A stretch of 64,000 nucleotides of DNA from Pelagibacterales bacterium SAG-MED17. GTDB lineage: Bacteria > Pseudomonadota > Alphaproteobacteria > Pelagibacterales > Pelagibacteraceae. The stretch is taken from NCBI GenBank assembly GCA_014654115.1, contig JACWDO010000001.1, forward strand, positions 62,001 to 126,000, given 5' to 3'. The notes under the pieces were generated by a model. It had not been told where the DNA came from. It worked only from the letters and a program-made list of their open reading frames with translations, and made no database searches. The position numbers were made by a program, and so were the translations under genes. This document shows, one piece after another, positions 22,431 to 33,471 of this stretch; position 1 is the first letter of the stretch, and each line of letters begins with the position of its first letter.

Positions 22431-24196
22431 TAAACTAAAGTTCTACCCTTTCCAGTAATTTTTTTTTCTTTTTGGTCCTTAGGTCCTAACAACATTTGAT
22501 TATGAGGTTTTCCTGATGGTATCATTGGATAACAGTTTTCTTGTTTATCAACTAGACAATCAAATATCACTGGACGATCAGTGTTTAACATTTCAATAAT
22601 TTTATCATCTAATTCCTCAGGTGTTTTTGCTCTAATACCAACACATCCATATGCTTCAGCCATTTTAACGAAATCTGGCAATGCAGCTGTGTAGCTTTCC
22701 GAATAGTTTTTGCCATGCAGTAGTTCCTGCCATTGTCTTACCATTCCCATATACTCATTGTTTAGTATAAAAATTTTTATAGGCAAGCTGTACTGAACAG
22801 CTGTAGACATTTCTTGCATTGTCATAAGAATTGAAGCTTCACCTGCAATATCAATTACTAATTTCTTTGGATGTGCTACTTGCACCCCAACAGCTGCCGG
22901 CAATCCATATCCCATTGTGCCAAGTCCTCCAGAAGTCATCCATCTATTAGGCTTATTAAATTTATAGTGTTGAGCCGCCCACATCTGATGCTGTCCAACT
23001 TCTGTTGTAATATAAGTATCCTTATCTTTAGTTAATTCATACAATCTTTCAATTGCGTATTGAGGTTTAATTGTCTCCTCACTGCCAATATAATCTAACG
23101 ATCTTTTAGTTCTCCACTTTTGAATTTTTTCCCACCAATTTGATGTTTGATGTTTATTTGATTTAGAAAAATTTTTTTTTGATTTATTTAAAGTTTTTAA
23201 AGTTGATGTTAAGACAGATTTTATATCTCCAATAATAGGAAGATCTACTTTTACATTTTTATTTATAGATGATGGGTCAATATCAATATGAACTTTTTTA
23301 GAATTTGGTGAAAACTCATCAATTTTACCGGTAATCCTATCATCAAATCTTGCCCCAACGTTTATCATTAAGTCACAACTATACATTGCATTGTTGGCCT
23401 CATAAGTACCGTGCATTCCTAACATTCCTAAAAATTGATTATCATCTGCAGGAAAGCAACCAAGCCCCTGTAAAGTTGAAGTTATTGGAAAACCAGTTGT
23501 ATACACAAGCTCTCTTAAGAGTTCACTTGCTTTTGGTCCTGAATTAATTACCCCACCACCAGTGTAAAAAATTGGCTTTTTTGCTTTGCTTATTAATTTT
23601 ATTAAATCATCAATATTTTTTTGTGAAAAATTATTGTGTGACTTTCCATTTGATTTTTTCTCTTTGGTATAACTTTTATATTTCGTTTTTTGAAATTGAA
23701 TATCTTTTGGGATATCAACCAATACAGGTCCAGGTCTTCCTGTGGTTGCTACTTCAAATGCTTTATGCATCACATCTGCTAAATCATTTATATCTTTTAC
23801 TAGCCAGTTATGTTTTGTACAAGGTCTAGTAATACCTGTTGTATCACATTCTTGAAATGCATCAGTTCCAATTAAATGGGTTGGAACTTGTCCAGAAATA
23901 CAAACAAGTGGAACAGAGTCCATATAAGCATCTGTTAAAGCGGTAACAGCATTTGTGGCACCAGGACCTGAAGTTACTAACAATACTCCTGGCTTACCAG
24001 TTGATCTTGCATACCCTTCTGCAGCGTGTCCTGCTCCTTGTTCATGTCTTACTAAAATATGTTTTATAGAATTAAAATTTTTCAATTCATCATAAATAGG
24101 AAGTACTGCTCCTCCAGGATAGCCAAATATATGGTTTACATTTTGATCCTTTAGACATTTAAAAACTATCTCTGCTCCTGAATATAATTTTGGCAT
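22430..24196 (-). CDS. ilvB: Acetolactate synthase large subunit
   Basis: 588 aa TPP enzyme; GYPGGAVLPIYDEL, RHEQGAGHAAEGYAR. Confidence 0.96.
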   Translation of the reverse strand: MPKLYSGAEIVFKCLKDQNVNHIFGYPGGAVLPIYDELKNFNSIKHILVRHEQGAGHAAEGYARSTGKPGVLLVTSGPGATNAVTALTDAYMDSVPLVCISGQVPTHLIGTDAFQECDTTGITRPCTKHNWLVKDINDLADVMHKAFEVATTGRPGPVLVDIPKDIQFQKTKYKSYTKEKKSNGKSHNNFSQKNIDDLIKLISKAKKPIFYTGGGVINSGPKASELLRELVYTTGFPITSTLQGLGCFPADDNQFLGMLGMHGTYEANNAMYSCDLMINVGARFDDRITGKIDEFSPNSKKVHIDIDPSSINKNVKVDLPIIGDIKSVLTSTLKTLNKSKKNFSKSNKHQTSNWWEKIQKWRTKRSLDYIGSEETIKPQYAIERLYELTKDKDTYITTEVGQHQMWAAQHYKFNKPNRWMTSGGLGTMGYGLPAAVGVQVAHPKKLVIDIAGEASILMTMQEMSTAVQYSLPIKIFILNNEYMGMVRQWQELLHGKNYSESYTAALPDFVKMAEAYGCVGIRAKTPEELDDKIIEMLNTDRPVIFDCLVDKQENCYPMIPSGKPHNQMLLGPKDQKEKKITGKGRTLV

Positions 24197-24228
24197 TCAG
24201 CCAATCTAGCTGAAGTTGTGCTCATTGG
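24196..24228 (-). promoter_or_regulatory. Candidate hairpin/pseudoknot over the ilvB start codon
   Basis: TTCAGC (24196-24201) pairs GCTGAA (24209-24214); CCAAT (24201-24205) in the loop region can pair ATTGG (24224-24228). Confidence 0.35.
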
Positions 24229-24249
24229 TCAAGTTATTGTGAAGATAAA

Positions 24250-25158
24250 TTATAATTTTTTTGTAAATTTTGAGAGAGCGTTTGAATCAAGTTTCTGCCA
24301 ATCGACCATTTGACCTCTTGACCAAGTTCTTTGTCTTTTAGCGTATTGTCTGGTTTTTATTACAATATTTAGTTTTAAATCCTGCAAAGAAGTTTTTTTA
24401 TCAATAAAGTCTTTAATCTCCCTTATACCTATGACTTTGAAGATATTGTTATCACTCTTCAAATTTAGCTTTAAAAAATTTTTTACCTCTTTAACAGCTC
24501 CATCCTTTATCATTTTATCAACTCTTTTAGAAATTTTTTTCAGCAATTTATCTTTAGGATAATCAATATAAATTTTTACAAATTGATCTTCTTTAAATGA
24601 TGATTTTGTCTTTTTGTACCAATCAAAAATTGATTTCTTGGTTACAGTTATAACTTCATAGGCTCTAACTGATCTTTGAACATCGGTAGGATCTATCTTA
24701 TTTTGCACTAATGGATCCTTTGCTAAAAGTTTTGAATAAAATTTTTTCTGACTTAATTGATTTTGCAATAATCTAATTTTATTTCTTGTGGTAATTGGTA
24801 TTTTTGGAATTCTAACTAACCCATCTGTCAAAGCCTTAAAATAAAGACCAGTACCTCCAACTAAAATCGGGATTTTGTTTTTATTTTTTATAATGTTAAT
24901 ATTTTTCTTAGCTAGTTTTAGCCACTCGCCAGATGAGAATTCATTTTTGACACTTCTAAAACCGTATAAATGATGTTTAATTTTATTTGTATCTGTTTTT
25001 CCTGGTCTAGCAGTTAATATTTTTAATTCTTTATATACCTGCATACTATCTGCATTAATAATTTCTCCGTTTAATTTTTTAGCAATTTTTAATGCAACTT
25101 TAGATTTACCTGATGCTGTGGGACCTGAGATTAAGATTATTTTGGACTTAAGGTCCAT
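24250..25158 (-). CDS. miaA: tRNA dimethylallyltransferase
   Basis: 302 aa; ISGPTASGKS, NADSMQVYKEL, GGTGLYFKAL. Confidence 0.95.
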   Translation of the reverse strand: MDLKSKIILISGPTASGKSKVALKIAKKLNGEIINADSMQVYKELKILTARPGKTDTNKIKHHLYGFRSVKNEFSSGEWLKLAKKNINIIKNKNKIPILVGGTGLYFKALTDGLVRIPKIPITTRNKIRLLQNQLSQKKFYSKLLAKDPLVQNKIDPTDVQRSVRAYEVITVTKKSIFDWYKKTKSSFKEDQFVKIYIDYPKDKLLKKISKRVDKMIKDGAVKEVKNFLKLNLKSDNNIFKVIGIREIKDFIDKKTSLQDLKLNIVIKTRQYAKRQRTWSRGQMVDWQKLDSNALSKFTKKL

Positions 25159-25161
25159 TTG

Positions 25162-26559
25162 TTATTTTAATTTAACACCAATATATGTTCTTTGATTTTG
25201 GTTATTATAGATCGCAATTAGTAAGTTATTTTCATCACTTCTTAATTTCAATTTTACCATATTATCAAGATCACCTATTGTATTAATTTTTTTTCTGTTA
25301 GCTTCAACAATAACGTTATTTACTTGTAAATAATTTATGGGGCTATCTTTGTCGATTTTAGTAATAACTGTACCAGTTGTTCCTTTGGGTAAATTTCTAA
25401 CTTCAATATCTTTTTTATTTAACAATCGAACTTCTATTTTTAGACCTTCAATTCTTTTTACTTTTGGTTTTTCAATTACTGGTTTTTCAGCTTTGAAATC
25501 TTCAGATGTTTCTAATCTTCCTAAAATTATTTCTTTTGTGATTTCTCTTTTATTTCTCCAAACTTTAACAGTAACTTTTTTTCCAACATTTGTTTCAGCG
25601 ACAATTTTTGGTAATTCTTTCATTTCATTTATTGGCTTTCCATCAAACTCTAAAATTATATCACCAGGCTTAATTCCCCCTTTGTCTGATGGGCTGTTAT
25701 CTGCAACACTAGCAACTAAAGCGCCTCTTGGTTTATCAAGCTTTTCTGCATCTGCTATTCCTTGATCTACCACTTGAATTCTTACACCTAACCATCCTCT
25801 TTTTGTTTCTCCAAATTCAATCAATTGATTAATAACTTTTTGAGCACTATTAGATGGGATCGCAAAACCTATTCCGATTGATCCAGATTGGCCAAGTATA
25901 GCTGTATTAATTCCAATAACATCTCCGTTCATATTGAATAGTGGGCCTCCTGAATTTCCTTGGTTAATTGAAGCATCAGTTTGAATATAATCTTCGTATC
26001 TTGACAATCCTATACTTCTGTTTCTAGCTGAAATTATTCCTGCTGTTACTGTACCTCCAAGACCGAATGGATTTCCTATTGCAATAACCCAATCTCCAAT
26101 TCTAGATTTATCAGAATTTCCAAATTTTACTGGCTGAAATTTTTCTTCAGCTTCTATTTTTAATACCGCAATATCCATACCTGCATCAGCGCCAATTACT
26201 TCAGCTTTGTAATCTTTATCTCCATTAACTCTAACAAATATATCTTGCGCACCCTGAATTACATGGTTGTTGGTTATTACAATTCCTTCTTCACCAATTA
26301 TAAAGCCTGACCCTAAAGCACTAGTTTGTCTTTGTTGAGGAGAACCAAACATATCTTCAAATGGTGAGCCAGGAGGAAATTCGAATGGCAAAGGGTTTGA
26401 TTTTGTTGTTACAGTTGTTGTCGTTGAAATATTTACTACTGATGGCATTAGTCCTTCTGCCAAATCTGCAAATGATGATGGAATTTCCTGAGCTTTAGAA
26501 ATTGTAAAATAATTTATAGAAATTATTATTATTGAAAAAATTTTAATTAAGTTTTTCAT
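25162..26559 (-). CDS. Do/DegP family periplasmic serine protease with PDZ domains
   Basis: ORF listed to 26574; signal peptide favours start MKNLIKIFSIIIISINYF at 26559. INQGNSGGPLFN catalytic motif. Confidence 0.92.
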   Translation of the reverse strand: MKNLIKIFSIIIISINYFTISKAQEIPSSFADLAEGLMPSVVNISTTTTVTTKSNPLPFEFPPGSPFEDMFGSPQQRQTSALGSGFIIGEEGIVITNNHVIQGAQDIFVRVNGDKDYKAEVIGADAGMDIAVLKIEAEEKFQPVKFGNSDKSRIGDWVIAIGNPFGLGGTVTAGIISARNRSIGLSRYEDYIQTDASINQGNSGGPLFNMNGDVIGINTAILGQSGSIGIGFAIPSNSAQKVINQLIEFGETKRGWLGVRIQVVDQGIADAEKLDKPRGALVASVADNSPSDKGGIKPGDIILEFDGKPINEMKELPKIVAETNVGKKVTVKVWRNKREITKEIILGRLETSEDFKAEKPVIEKPKVKRIEGLKIEVRLLNKKDIEVRNLPKGTTGTVITKIDKDSPINYLQVNNVIVEANRKKINTIGDLDNMVKLKLRSDENNLLIAIYNNQNQRTYIGVKLK

Positions 26560-26741
26560 ATTTTTAAATACCAAATAATTGCAAAACCAATAAGTGCAAA
26601 TATTAACCCACCTGTTCTTAGCTGTTTGTTAGCAATTGCATCCAGTTTTTTTAACATATTTTTCATTTTTGATGGAAATAAGGCATACAATACACCTTCA
26701 ATAAATAAGAAAAGACCAAGTGCTATGATCAATTCTCTCAT
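26556..26741 (-). CDS. DUF2065 family small membrane protein
   Basis: 61 aa; LIIALGLFLFIEGVLYALFPSKMKNML; known neighbour of hflKC. Confidence 0.8.
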   Translation of the reverse strand: MRELIIALGLFLFIEGVLYALFPSKMKNMLKKLDAIANKQLRTGGLIFALIGFAIIWYLKI

Positions 26742-26758
26742 ATTAATTAAAAAATCGT

Positions 26759-27619
26759 TTATTTTTGTTTATTTCCAAAAAATTTAAAAAATTCACTATC
26801 TGGAGATAATATCATTGAAGTTTCACCACCAATTAAAGCTTTTTGGTAAGCTTGCATTGCTCTATAAAATCCAAAAAATTCAGCATCTTGCCCATATGCT
26901 TCAGCAAAAATTTTATTTTTAAGTCCATCACCCTCACCTTTCATGATCTCAGATTTTTTTTCTGCCTCAGCTAATATAACAGTAACTTCTTTATCTGCTG
27001 TGGATGTTATAGTGACTGCCATTTCTGCACCTTTCGCTCTAAATTCTTTAGCTTCTCTTTCCCTCTCAGTTTGCATTCTCCTAAAAATTGCGTCACTGTT
27101 TGCTTGAGGCAAATCAGCTCTTTTTATTCTGACATCAACTATCTTTATCCCAAAGTTTTCAGCTTCATTGTTCACACCCTGCTGAATTAATGCCATTTGT
27201 TTTGATCTATCCTCTGATAGCAATGTTTGTAGTTTCTGTTGACCTAATACATTTCTTATTCTGGAGTTAATAATTGTTGCCAACCTCGATCTTGCCACTC
27301 TTTCGTTTCCAACTGAAATATAAAATTTTAATGGATCAATAATTTGAAACCTTGCGAAAGCATCAACTATCAGACGTTTTTGATCAGATGCAATAACTTC
27401 TTCAGGCGGAGTATCTAAATTTAAAACCCTTTTGTCTAAAAATACTACATTCTGAATAAATGGGATTTTGAAATTTAATCCAGGTTTTAAAATAATTCTT
27501 TTTGGATCACCAAACTGAAGAACAATAGCTTGGTTTACCTCTTTAACTACAAATATAGAAAAGAATAGAGTTGCCCCTATCAAGATAATTATTGGTAATA
27601 TAAATTTTCCAGCTTTCAT
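26759..27619 (-). CDS. hflC: HflC, modulator of FtsH
   Basis: 286 aa SPFH/band-7 protein; VKEVNQAIVLQFGDPKRIILKPGLNFKIPFIQNVVFLDKR. Confidence 0.93.
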   Translation of the reverse strand: MKAGKFILPIIILIGATLFFSIFVVKEVNQAIVLQFGDPKRIILKPGLNFKIPFIQNVVFLDKRVLNLDTPPEEVIASDQKRLIVDAFARFQIIDPLKFYISVGNERVARSRLATIINSRIRNVLGQQKLQTLLSEDRSKQMALIQQGVNNEAENFGIKIVDVRIKRADLPQANSDAIFRRMQTEREREAKEFRAKGAEMAVTITSTADKEVTVILAEAEKKSEIMKGEGDGLKNKIFAEAYGQDAEFFGFYRAMQAYQKALIGGETSMILSPDSEFFKFFGNKQK

Positions 27620-28716
27620 TAATTTGCTCCTGATTTTAATTCTTGTAAAGGTAGGTAAGGCACAACGCCAGATCCTGAGTCTTTGTCTATTATAATTTTA
27701 TTTATATCAGCAAGAACTTGTTCCATTGTCTCTAGATACATTCTCTCCTGAGTTACTTCTTTTGCTTTAGCGTATTCAGTATAAATTGATAAAAATCTGC
27801 TTGCTTCACCTTCTGCTTTTGCAACAACTTCTTTTTTATAAGCTTCTGCTGCTTGTAAAATTTTTGCAGCTTCTCCTCTTGCTCTTGGTATTACATCATT
27901 AGCGTAGGCCTCTGCCTCATTTTTTGATCTTTCCATATCGGCTCTTGCAGCTTGTACATCTCTAAAAGCATCAATTACCTGGTCTGGTGGATCAGCTTTT
28001 TGAGTTTGAACTTGTGTAATCAGTACACCACTTTCGTATTCATCTAATATTTTTTGTATAATATCCTGAGTATCTCTTTCTATAACGGCTCTTCCTTCTG
28101 TAAGAATTGGCTGAATATCTGATCTTGCTATAACCTCTCTCATTGCAGTTTCTGCTGCAGCTTTTACTGTGCCTTCTGGATCTTGAATTTTAAATAGAAA
28201 ATTACCTGCGTCTTTAATTACCCAAAATACTGAAAAATCTATATTAACTATGTTTTCGTCACCTGTTAACATTAAGCTTTCTTCTGGAACGTCTGCGACT
28301 CCACCTCCTTGACCAAAACCACTGTCTCTTTCGGATCTAAAACCGATATCCATTCTATTTACTTTTGTAACTTTCGGAGTTAGCACACTTTCAATCGGGA
28401 ATGGTAGATGATAATTTAATCCTGGTTGAGTAGTATTTACAAATTTACCAAATCTTAAGACAACGCCCTGTTCATCAGGCAAAACTCTGTATAAGCCACT
28501 TAATGCCCAAATTACCACTAATATAATTAATCCATATATAATTGGTTTTGTACCGCCTGTACCACCTCCAGTAAATTTATTTATAGTATCTTGTAATTTT
28601 TTAATTGTTTCATCCAAGTTAGGAGGTGTAGGACCTCTTCTAAAACCTCCGCCGTTTCCACTTCCACCACTACCTGGAGGAGTACCCCATGGACTTTGAT
28701 TTTTGTAAATCGTCAT
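27619..28716 (-). CDS. hflK: HflK, modulator of FtsH
   Basis: 365 aa; Gly-rich N-terminus, VLPDEQGVVLRFGKFVNTTQPGLNYHLPFPIE. Confidence 0.94.
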   Translation of the reverse strand: MTIYKNQSPWGTPPGSGGSGNGGGFRRGPTPPNLDETIKKLQDTINKFTGGGTGGTKPIIYGLIILVVIWALSGLYRVLPDEQGVVLRFGKFVNTTQPGLNYHLPFPIESVLTPKVTKVNRMDIGFRSERDSGFGQGGGVADVPEESLMLTGDENIVNIDFSVFWVIKDAGNFLFKIQDPEGTVKAAAETAMREVIARSDIQPILTEGRAVIERDTQDIIQKILDEYESGVLITQVQTQKADPPDQVIDAFRDVQAARADMERSKNEAEAYANDVIPRARGEAAKILQAAEAYKKEVVAKAEGEASRFLSIYTEYAKAKEVTQERMYLETMEQVLADINKIIIDKDSGSGVVPYLPLQELKSGAN

Positions 28717-28769
28717 TATGACATTCTATATAGTGTCTTTATAATCAAAAACAAGGTAAGTGTAATTTT

Positions 28770-29594
28770 ATGAATGATAAAAAAGTAGGTCTTAGTGACA
28801 CAATGAAAGCAAAAACTGAGCCAAAAACCTACAAAAGAAACCCAATTCCAGGCACTAAATTTACAATTGCTGTTTCAAGTGCAAAAGGAGGTGTTGGGAA
28901 ATCTACTTTTGCCACAAATTTAGCTTTAGCCTTAAAAAAAGTTGGATGCAAAGTAGGAATTTTAGATGCTGATATTTACGGACCCTCTTTACCAAAATTA
29001 TTTTCAATAAATGAAAAGCCCGAGAGCGATGGTCAAACGTTGAAACCAATTATGAAGTACGATATCCAATGTATGTCCATTGGGTTCCTAACAGAAGAAC
29101 AAACTCCGATGATATGGAGAGGGCCAATGGTAACAAGTGCTATTAAAACTTTTACTCAAAAAGTTGGCTGGAAAGACTTAGACTTTATTATTGTTGATAT
29201 GCCTCCGGGTACAGGGGATACACAACTAACTTTTGCACAAGAAATTAAGGTAGATGGAGCAATAATTGTTTCAACTCCTCAAGAAATAGCTCTTCAAGAT
29301 GTAAAAAGAGGAATTAGAATGTTTGAAAAATTAAAAGTAAATATAATAGGATTAATAGACAATATGAGTCATTTTATCGGGGACGATGGAAAAAAATATG
29401 CAATTTTTGGAGAGGACGGTGTTGAAAGAACTGCAAAAGAATTTGAGAAGAAATTTTTAGGACAAATACCAATAAATTCTGATGTTGGAAAGTATGGAGA
29501 TATGGGAATGCCTATTGTTGAGAAAGACCCAAAACATGAAATTACAAAAATTTATTTAAGATTTGCTGAGGAAATTAAACAATTTTATCTTTAA
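28770..29594 (+). CDS. Mrp/ApbC-type iron-sulfur carrier P-loop ATPase
   Basis: 274 aa; [44 protein letters not shown]. Confidence 0.92.
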   Translation: MNDKKVGLSDTMKAKTEPKTYKRNPIPGTKFTIAVSSAKGGVGKSTFATNLALALKKVGCKVGILDADIYGPSLPKLFSINEKPESDGQTLKPIMKYDIQCMSIGFLTEEQTPMIWRGPMVTSAIKTFTQKVGWKDLDFIIVDMPPGTGDTQLTFAQEIKVDGAIIVSTPQEIALQDVKRGIRMFEKLKVNIIGLIDNMSHFIGDDGKKYAIFGEDGVERTAKEFEKKFLGQIPINSDVGKYGDMGMPIVEKDPKHEITKIYLRFAEEIKQFYL

Positions 29595-30522
29595 TTTCGA
29601 AAGATTCCATAAGTTCATTCCACTCTCTTTTTGAAAGTCCAGATTGCTCTAAATTTATTTCATCACCATTTAATAGTTTTTGAATAATAACTTTTCCTTT
29701 AGCAGAAACTTCTGTGCCACCTACTCTATAATCCATAAATGCATCGTATGTAATAGGAACCCATCTCTTTAAGGTATCTAACATTATATCTGCATAAACT
29801 CTAATTTCATATTGAGCATGATGATCAGCACGTAATCTTAAAAAATTCATTAAGTTTAAAAGATCAGTTTTCCAATACCACTGAGTATAGGTATTTAAAG
29901 TTAGGTTCATTCTAGCTAACTCCCTAGCTAATCCTTTTTTATTTTCATCAATTGTAGATCCATCAAATTTTTGATTAAGCATAGTTTCATAATTGTCGTA
30001 TGTTCTTTCAGCATCATTTTTTAAAAGTTCTAAAACTTTTTTCGCATCTTCTCCCCTAATCACATCACCACGACCTTGTCTATTTGCAATAGATTGGGCT
30101 GCTAAATTTTGTGGATCAGGTAAATAAAATTCTTTATCTAAGATTGAATATCTTGCTGAGTATTCATTGACATTTGCTGTACGATGTCTAATCCATTGTC
30201 TAGCAATAAAAATTGGTAACTTTACATGGTATTTAATTTCACACATTTCGAATGGGGTGCTATGCCAATGGCGCATTAAATACTTGATAAGTCCACTATC
30301 TGTTGAAACTTGTTTAGTTCCCTTTCCATATGATACTCTTGCAGACTGCACGATTGAACTATCATCTCCCATATAATCAATAACTCTAACAAATCCATGG
30401 TCTAGCGCAGGTACAGCTTCATATAATATTTTTTCAAGTTCTGGGGCTGTGACTCTTTTCGTAGGATTTTTTTGTGATTTAAGTTCGTTTATTTCTGCTA
30501 TTTGTTCTATTGTTAATTTCAT
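29575..30522 (-). CDS. thyX: FAD-dependent thymidylate synthase
   Basis: 315 aa; [19 protein letters not shown] ThyX motif. Confidence 0.96.
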   Translation of the reverse strand: MKLTIEQIAEINELKSQKNPTKRVTAPELEKILYEAVPALDHGFVRVIDYMGDDSSIVQSARVSYGKGTKQVSTDSGLIKYLMRHWHSTPFEMCEIKYHVKLPIFIARQWIRHRTANVNEYSARYSILDKEFYLPDPQNLAAQSIANRQGRGDVIRGEDAKKVLELLKNDAERTYDNYETMLNQKFDGSTIDENKKGLARELARMNLTLNTYTQWYWKTDLLNLMNFLRLRADHHAQYEIRVYADIMLDTLKRWVPITYDAFMDYRVGGTEVSAKGKVIIQKLLNGDEINLEQSGLSKREWNELMESFEIKDKIV

Positions 30523-30534
30523 TGAAGTATTTTA

Positions 30535-30591
30535 TGAATTAATACATTATATTAATTCATTATCAAATTAAGTAACAAAAAAATTGATAAT
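30535..30591. repeat. Two adjacent inverted repeats in the thyX / FAD-oxidoreductase divergent spacer
   Basis: TGAATTAAT-acattat-ATTAATTCA (30535-30559) and ATTATCAA-N17-TTGATAAT (30559-30591). Confidence 0.5.
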
Positions 30592-30617
30592 GTTATTTCA
30601 ACTTATAAGAGTAAATT

Positions 30618-32108
30618 ATGGATGAACAGATGAAAGTAGACAATCTGATAATAGGAGGTGGGCCAGCTGGATTGACTGCCGCTTATCTTTTATTAAAAGA
30701 AAAATCACTTGGAGGGGTAGAAATAATTGAAAGTAATGAAGAATATCTTGGGGGAATCTCGAGAACAGAAAAAAAAAATGAATTTAGATTTGATATAGGT
30801 GGGCATAGATTCTTTAGTAAATCATCCAAAATAAATGACCTTTGGGACGAAATTCTCCCTAATGGATTTATTGAGAGAAAAAGAAAATCAAGAATACTGT
30901 TTAAACAAAAATTCTTTAATTATCCCATATCTGCCTCTGAGGCATTAATTAAATTAGGTTTTATTGAAAGTGTTTTGTGTGGACTATCATTTATTAAAGC
31001 AAAGATATTTCCAGTGAAGAAACCTAAATCTTTTCACGATTGGGTTGCAAATAACTTTGGAGAACGTCTATATTTAAATTTTTTTAAAACTTATACAGAA
31101 AAAGTTTGGGGTATGAGCTGTGATGAAATATCTGCAGATTGGGCGGCCCAAAGAATTAAAGGATTAGATTTACTTAAATTAGTTTTAGATTCGTTCAATT
31201 TTAAAAAAATGAACAAAACTGAAATAAAAACTTTGATCAAAACATTCAAGTATCCAAAATTTGGCCCAGGTATGATGTGGGAGTCGGCAGGTGAAAAAAT
31301 TAAAAGTATGAATGGTAAAATAAGTATGGGAATAAATGCCACTAGTTTTTATTACAATTCAGAGAAGAAAACTTGGGAAGTAAATTGCTTAAATAAAAAA
31401 AATAATCATCAATTAAAGTATACAGCAAAAAGAATTATCTGTTCAGCAGCTATGAGAGATGTGGTAGAAAATATTTATCCTCCACTCAAGACTAAAAATG
31501 AAGCAAAAAAACTTAGCTATAGAGATTTTATTACTGTTGCAGTTATGATGAAAAAAGAACCTGATTTTGATGATAATTGGATTTATATTCATGACAAAAA
31601 AATAAATGCTGGCAGAATGCAAAATTATACATCTTGGTCAAATTATATGGCTCCAGAAAAATGTGGCTGCATAGGTTTAGAATATTTCTGTAACAAAAAT
31701 GATCAATTTTGGAGACATTCCAATGAAGAATTAAAAAAAATTGCATTTGAGGACATAAAAAAACTTGGGATTTTTGATAATGATGACATTTTGGACGCCT
31801 TTGTAATAAGACAAGAAAAAGCTTACCCAGTATATGACAAAGATTATAAGGATGTTATATCTAAGTTGTCAAATGAAATTGAGGAAAGTTATAAAAACTT
31901 ATTTCTTGTAGGAAGGAATGGGATGCACAAATATAATAACCAAGATCATGCAATGATGTCATCTATCTTAACAGTCGAAAATATAAAATATAATACAAAG
32001 AAAAATAATATATGGAATATAAATGTTGATGCAGAATATTTAGAAGGTGAAACAAGTGACAAAAATAAAGCTATGGGCAGTGTAAGAGACACACCAAATC
32101 AATTATAA
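30618..32108 (+). CDS. FAD-dependent oxidoreductase, UDP-galactopyranose mutase/amine-oxidase-like
   Basis: 496 aa; LIIGGGPAGLTAAYLLL, GGISRTE, FDIGGHRFFSKS, YTEKVWGM. Confidence 0.75.
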   Translation: MDEQMKVDNLIIGGGPAGLTAAYLLLKEKSLGGVEIIESNEEYLGGISRTEKKNEFRFDIGGHRFFSKSSKINDLWDEILPNGFIERKRKSRILFKQKFFNYPISASEALIKLGFIESVLCGLSFIKAKIFPVKKPKSFHDWVANNFGERLYLNFFKTYTEKVWGMSCDEISADWAAQRIKGLDLLKLVLDSFNFKKMNKTEIKTLIKTFKYPKFGPGMMWESAGEKIKSMNGKISMGINATSFYYNSEKKTWEVNCLNKKNNHQLKYTAKRIICSAAMRDVVENIYPPLKTKNEAKKLSYRDFITVAVMMKKEPDFDDNWIYIHDKKINAGRMQNYTSWSNYMAPEKCGCIGLEYFCNKNDQFWRHSNEELKKIAFEDIKKLGIFDNDDILDAFVIRQEKAYPVYDKDYKDVISKLSNEIEESYKNLFLVGRNGMHKYNNQDHAMMSSILTVENIKYNTKKNNIWNINVDAEYLEGETSDKNKAMGSVRDTPNQL

Positions 32109-32109
32109 T

Positions 32110-33471
32110 CTAATTTTTTAATATTTTTTTTAAAATAATAATCATAAACAAAATATTGATTACAAATCCTGTATAAAGGTATCTTTCCTGTTCTGTTCCA
32201 GCCCCTAGTGTGCAAATAGTCAAGAGATAAAAATAAGTCAAACCAATAACAAATAACGCTTTTCTTAATGAATTATTTTTTTTTGTAAAAAGCACAAATT
32301 TTAGTAAAATAAAATAAATAAACATACATATGATAAATATTATCAGTTGTTTTGTAAGTTTAATTTCTGAAATCTTATAACTTTGTTTAAAAGTACCATA
32401 ATATTTATTCCAATTTTTAGGTTCAGCTGACATAAAATCAAAACCAAATTTACCGTGGGATGCTAAAAATGTTTTAAATCTATCTGACACATAATAACTT
32501 GGATTATCGAAAATTTTAGATATGGCATGCGCTTGGCACTTTTTTCCAAGAATAAAATAAGCAACGTTGTTATGTTTTGAAGAATTACCAACAATAAGCT
32601 CATTAGAAATTTGTTTAATCTCATTTAAATAGATTTTTTCGTAATAAGGAAAATATTTCTCGATGTTGTTATAAGTAATAAACTCTTGATCATTATTAAT
32701 TTCTGAAGAAACGCAGTTATCTAACCAATCAGGAAAAATTGTTGAAAAATCCACTCCACTTTTTGAAGCGCTCGTAAAAACATCAAACACAACTTTATTT
32801 TTAATTGAAGGAATTAATGAAAAGGAGATAATAATAAATATTACAAAAATATTTTTAAAATATTCACGATCAAAAAATCTAAAAAGTACAAAGATTAATA
32901 AAATAAATGCTGGTTGAAAAAGTGCCCAAAAATAACTTAAAAGTAATAAATTCACATATGTGAATATTTCAAACTTTTTTTCATTTGATTTAAAAAATTT
33001 TATTATGAAATAGGACATTTGCGTAAACAAAAAAGTTATTACTTGATTATAATCGAACAAGTTTTCATAAAAAATAATTGTAGGATTGAGTAATAAAAAA
33101 GAGATTATTATTATTTCACCTTTTATGTTTAGATCAAATTCACGACAAATCAAAATTGTGTAATAAATCATAAAAAAAGTGAGTAGACTAAATAAGATAT
33201 TAAAAGTTAAATAAATAATTGTTAAGTTTCCTGAAAATATTTTAAATGATATTGCGTTTAATAAATTCCAACCTGGAGTTTGTGAATGTAAATAAATTAT
33301 TGAATTTAAAAAACTATTTTCTAAATTTGGATAATCTAATAATTTATATCCATAGTTAAGATCATTCATGTCAATACCCAAAATGAAGGACAAGAACAAT
33401 CTTGAAATCACAAAAATAAATATAATATAAATAAAATAACTACTAAAAATTAAATTTTTATTAATTATCAT
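32110..33471 (-). CDS. Polytopic membrane protein, GT-C (ArnT/PMT)-like
   Basis: 453 aa, many TM; LHSQTPGWNLLNAISFKIFSGN resembles GT39-like loop; next to galE. Confidence 0.5.
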   Translation of the reverse strand: MIINKNLIFSSYFIYIIFIFVISRLFLSFILGIDMNDLNYGYKLLDYPNLENSFLNSIIYLHSQTPGWNLLNAISFKIFSGNLTIIYLTFNILFSLLTFFMIYYTILICREFDLNIKGEIIIISFLLLNPTIIFYENLFDYNQVITFLFTQMSYFIIKFFKSNEKKFEIFTYVNLLLLSYFWALFQPAFILLIFVLFRFFDREYFKNIFVIFIIISFSLIPSIKNKVVFDVFTSASKSGVDFSTIFPDWLDNCVSSEINNDQEFITYNNIEKYFPYYEKIYLNEIKQISNELIVGNSSKHNNVAYFILGKKCQAHAISKIFDNPSYYVSDRFKTFLASHGKFGFDFMSAEPKNWNKYYGTFKQSYKISEIKLTKQLIIFIICMFIYFILLKFVLFTKKNNSLRKALFVIGLTYFYLLTICTLGAGTEQERYLYTGFVINILFMIIILKKILKN

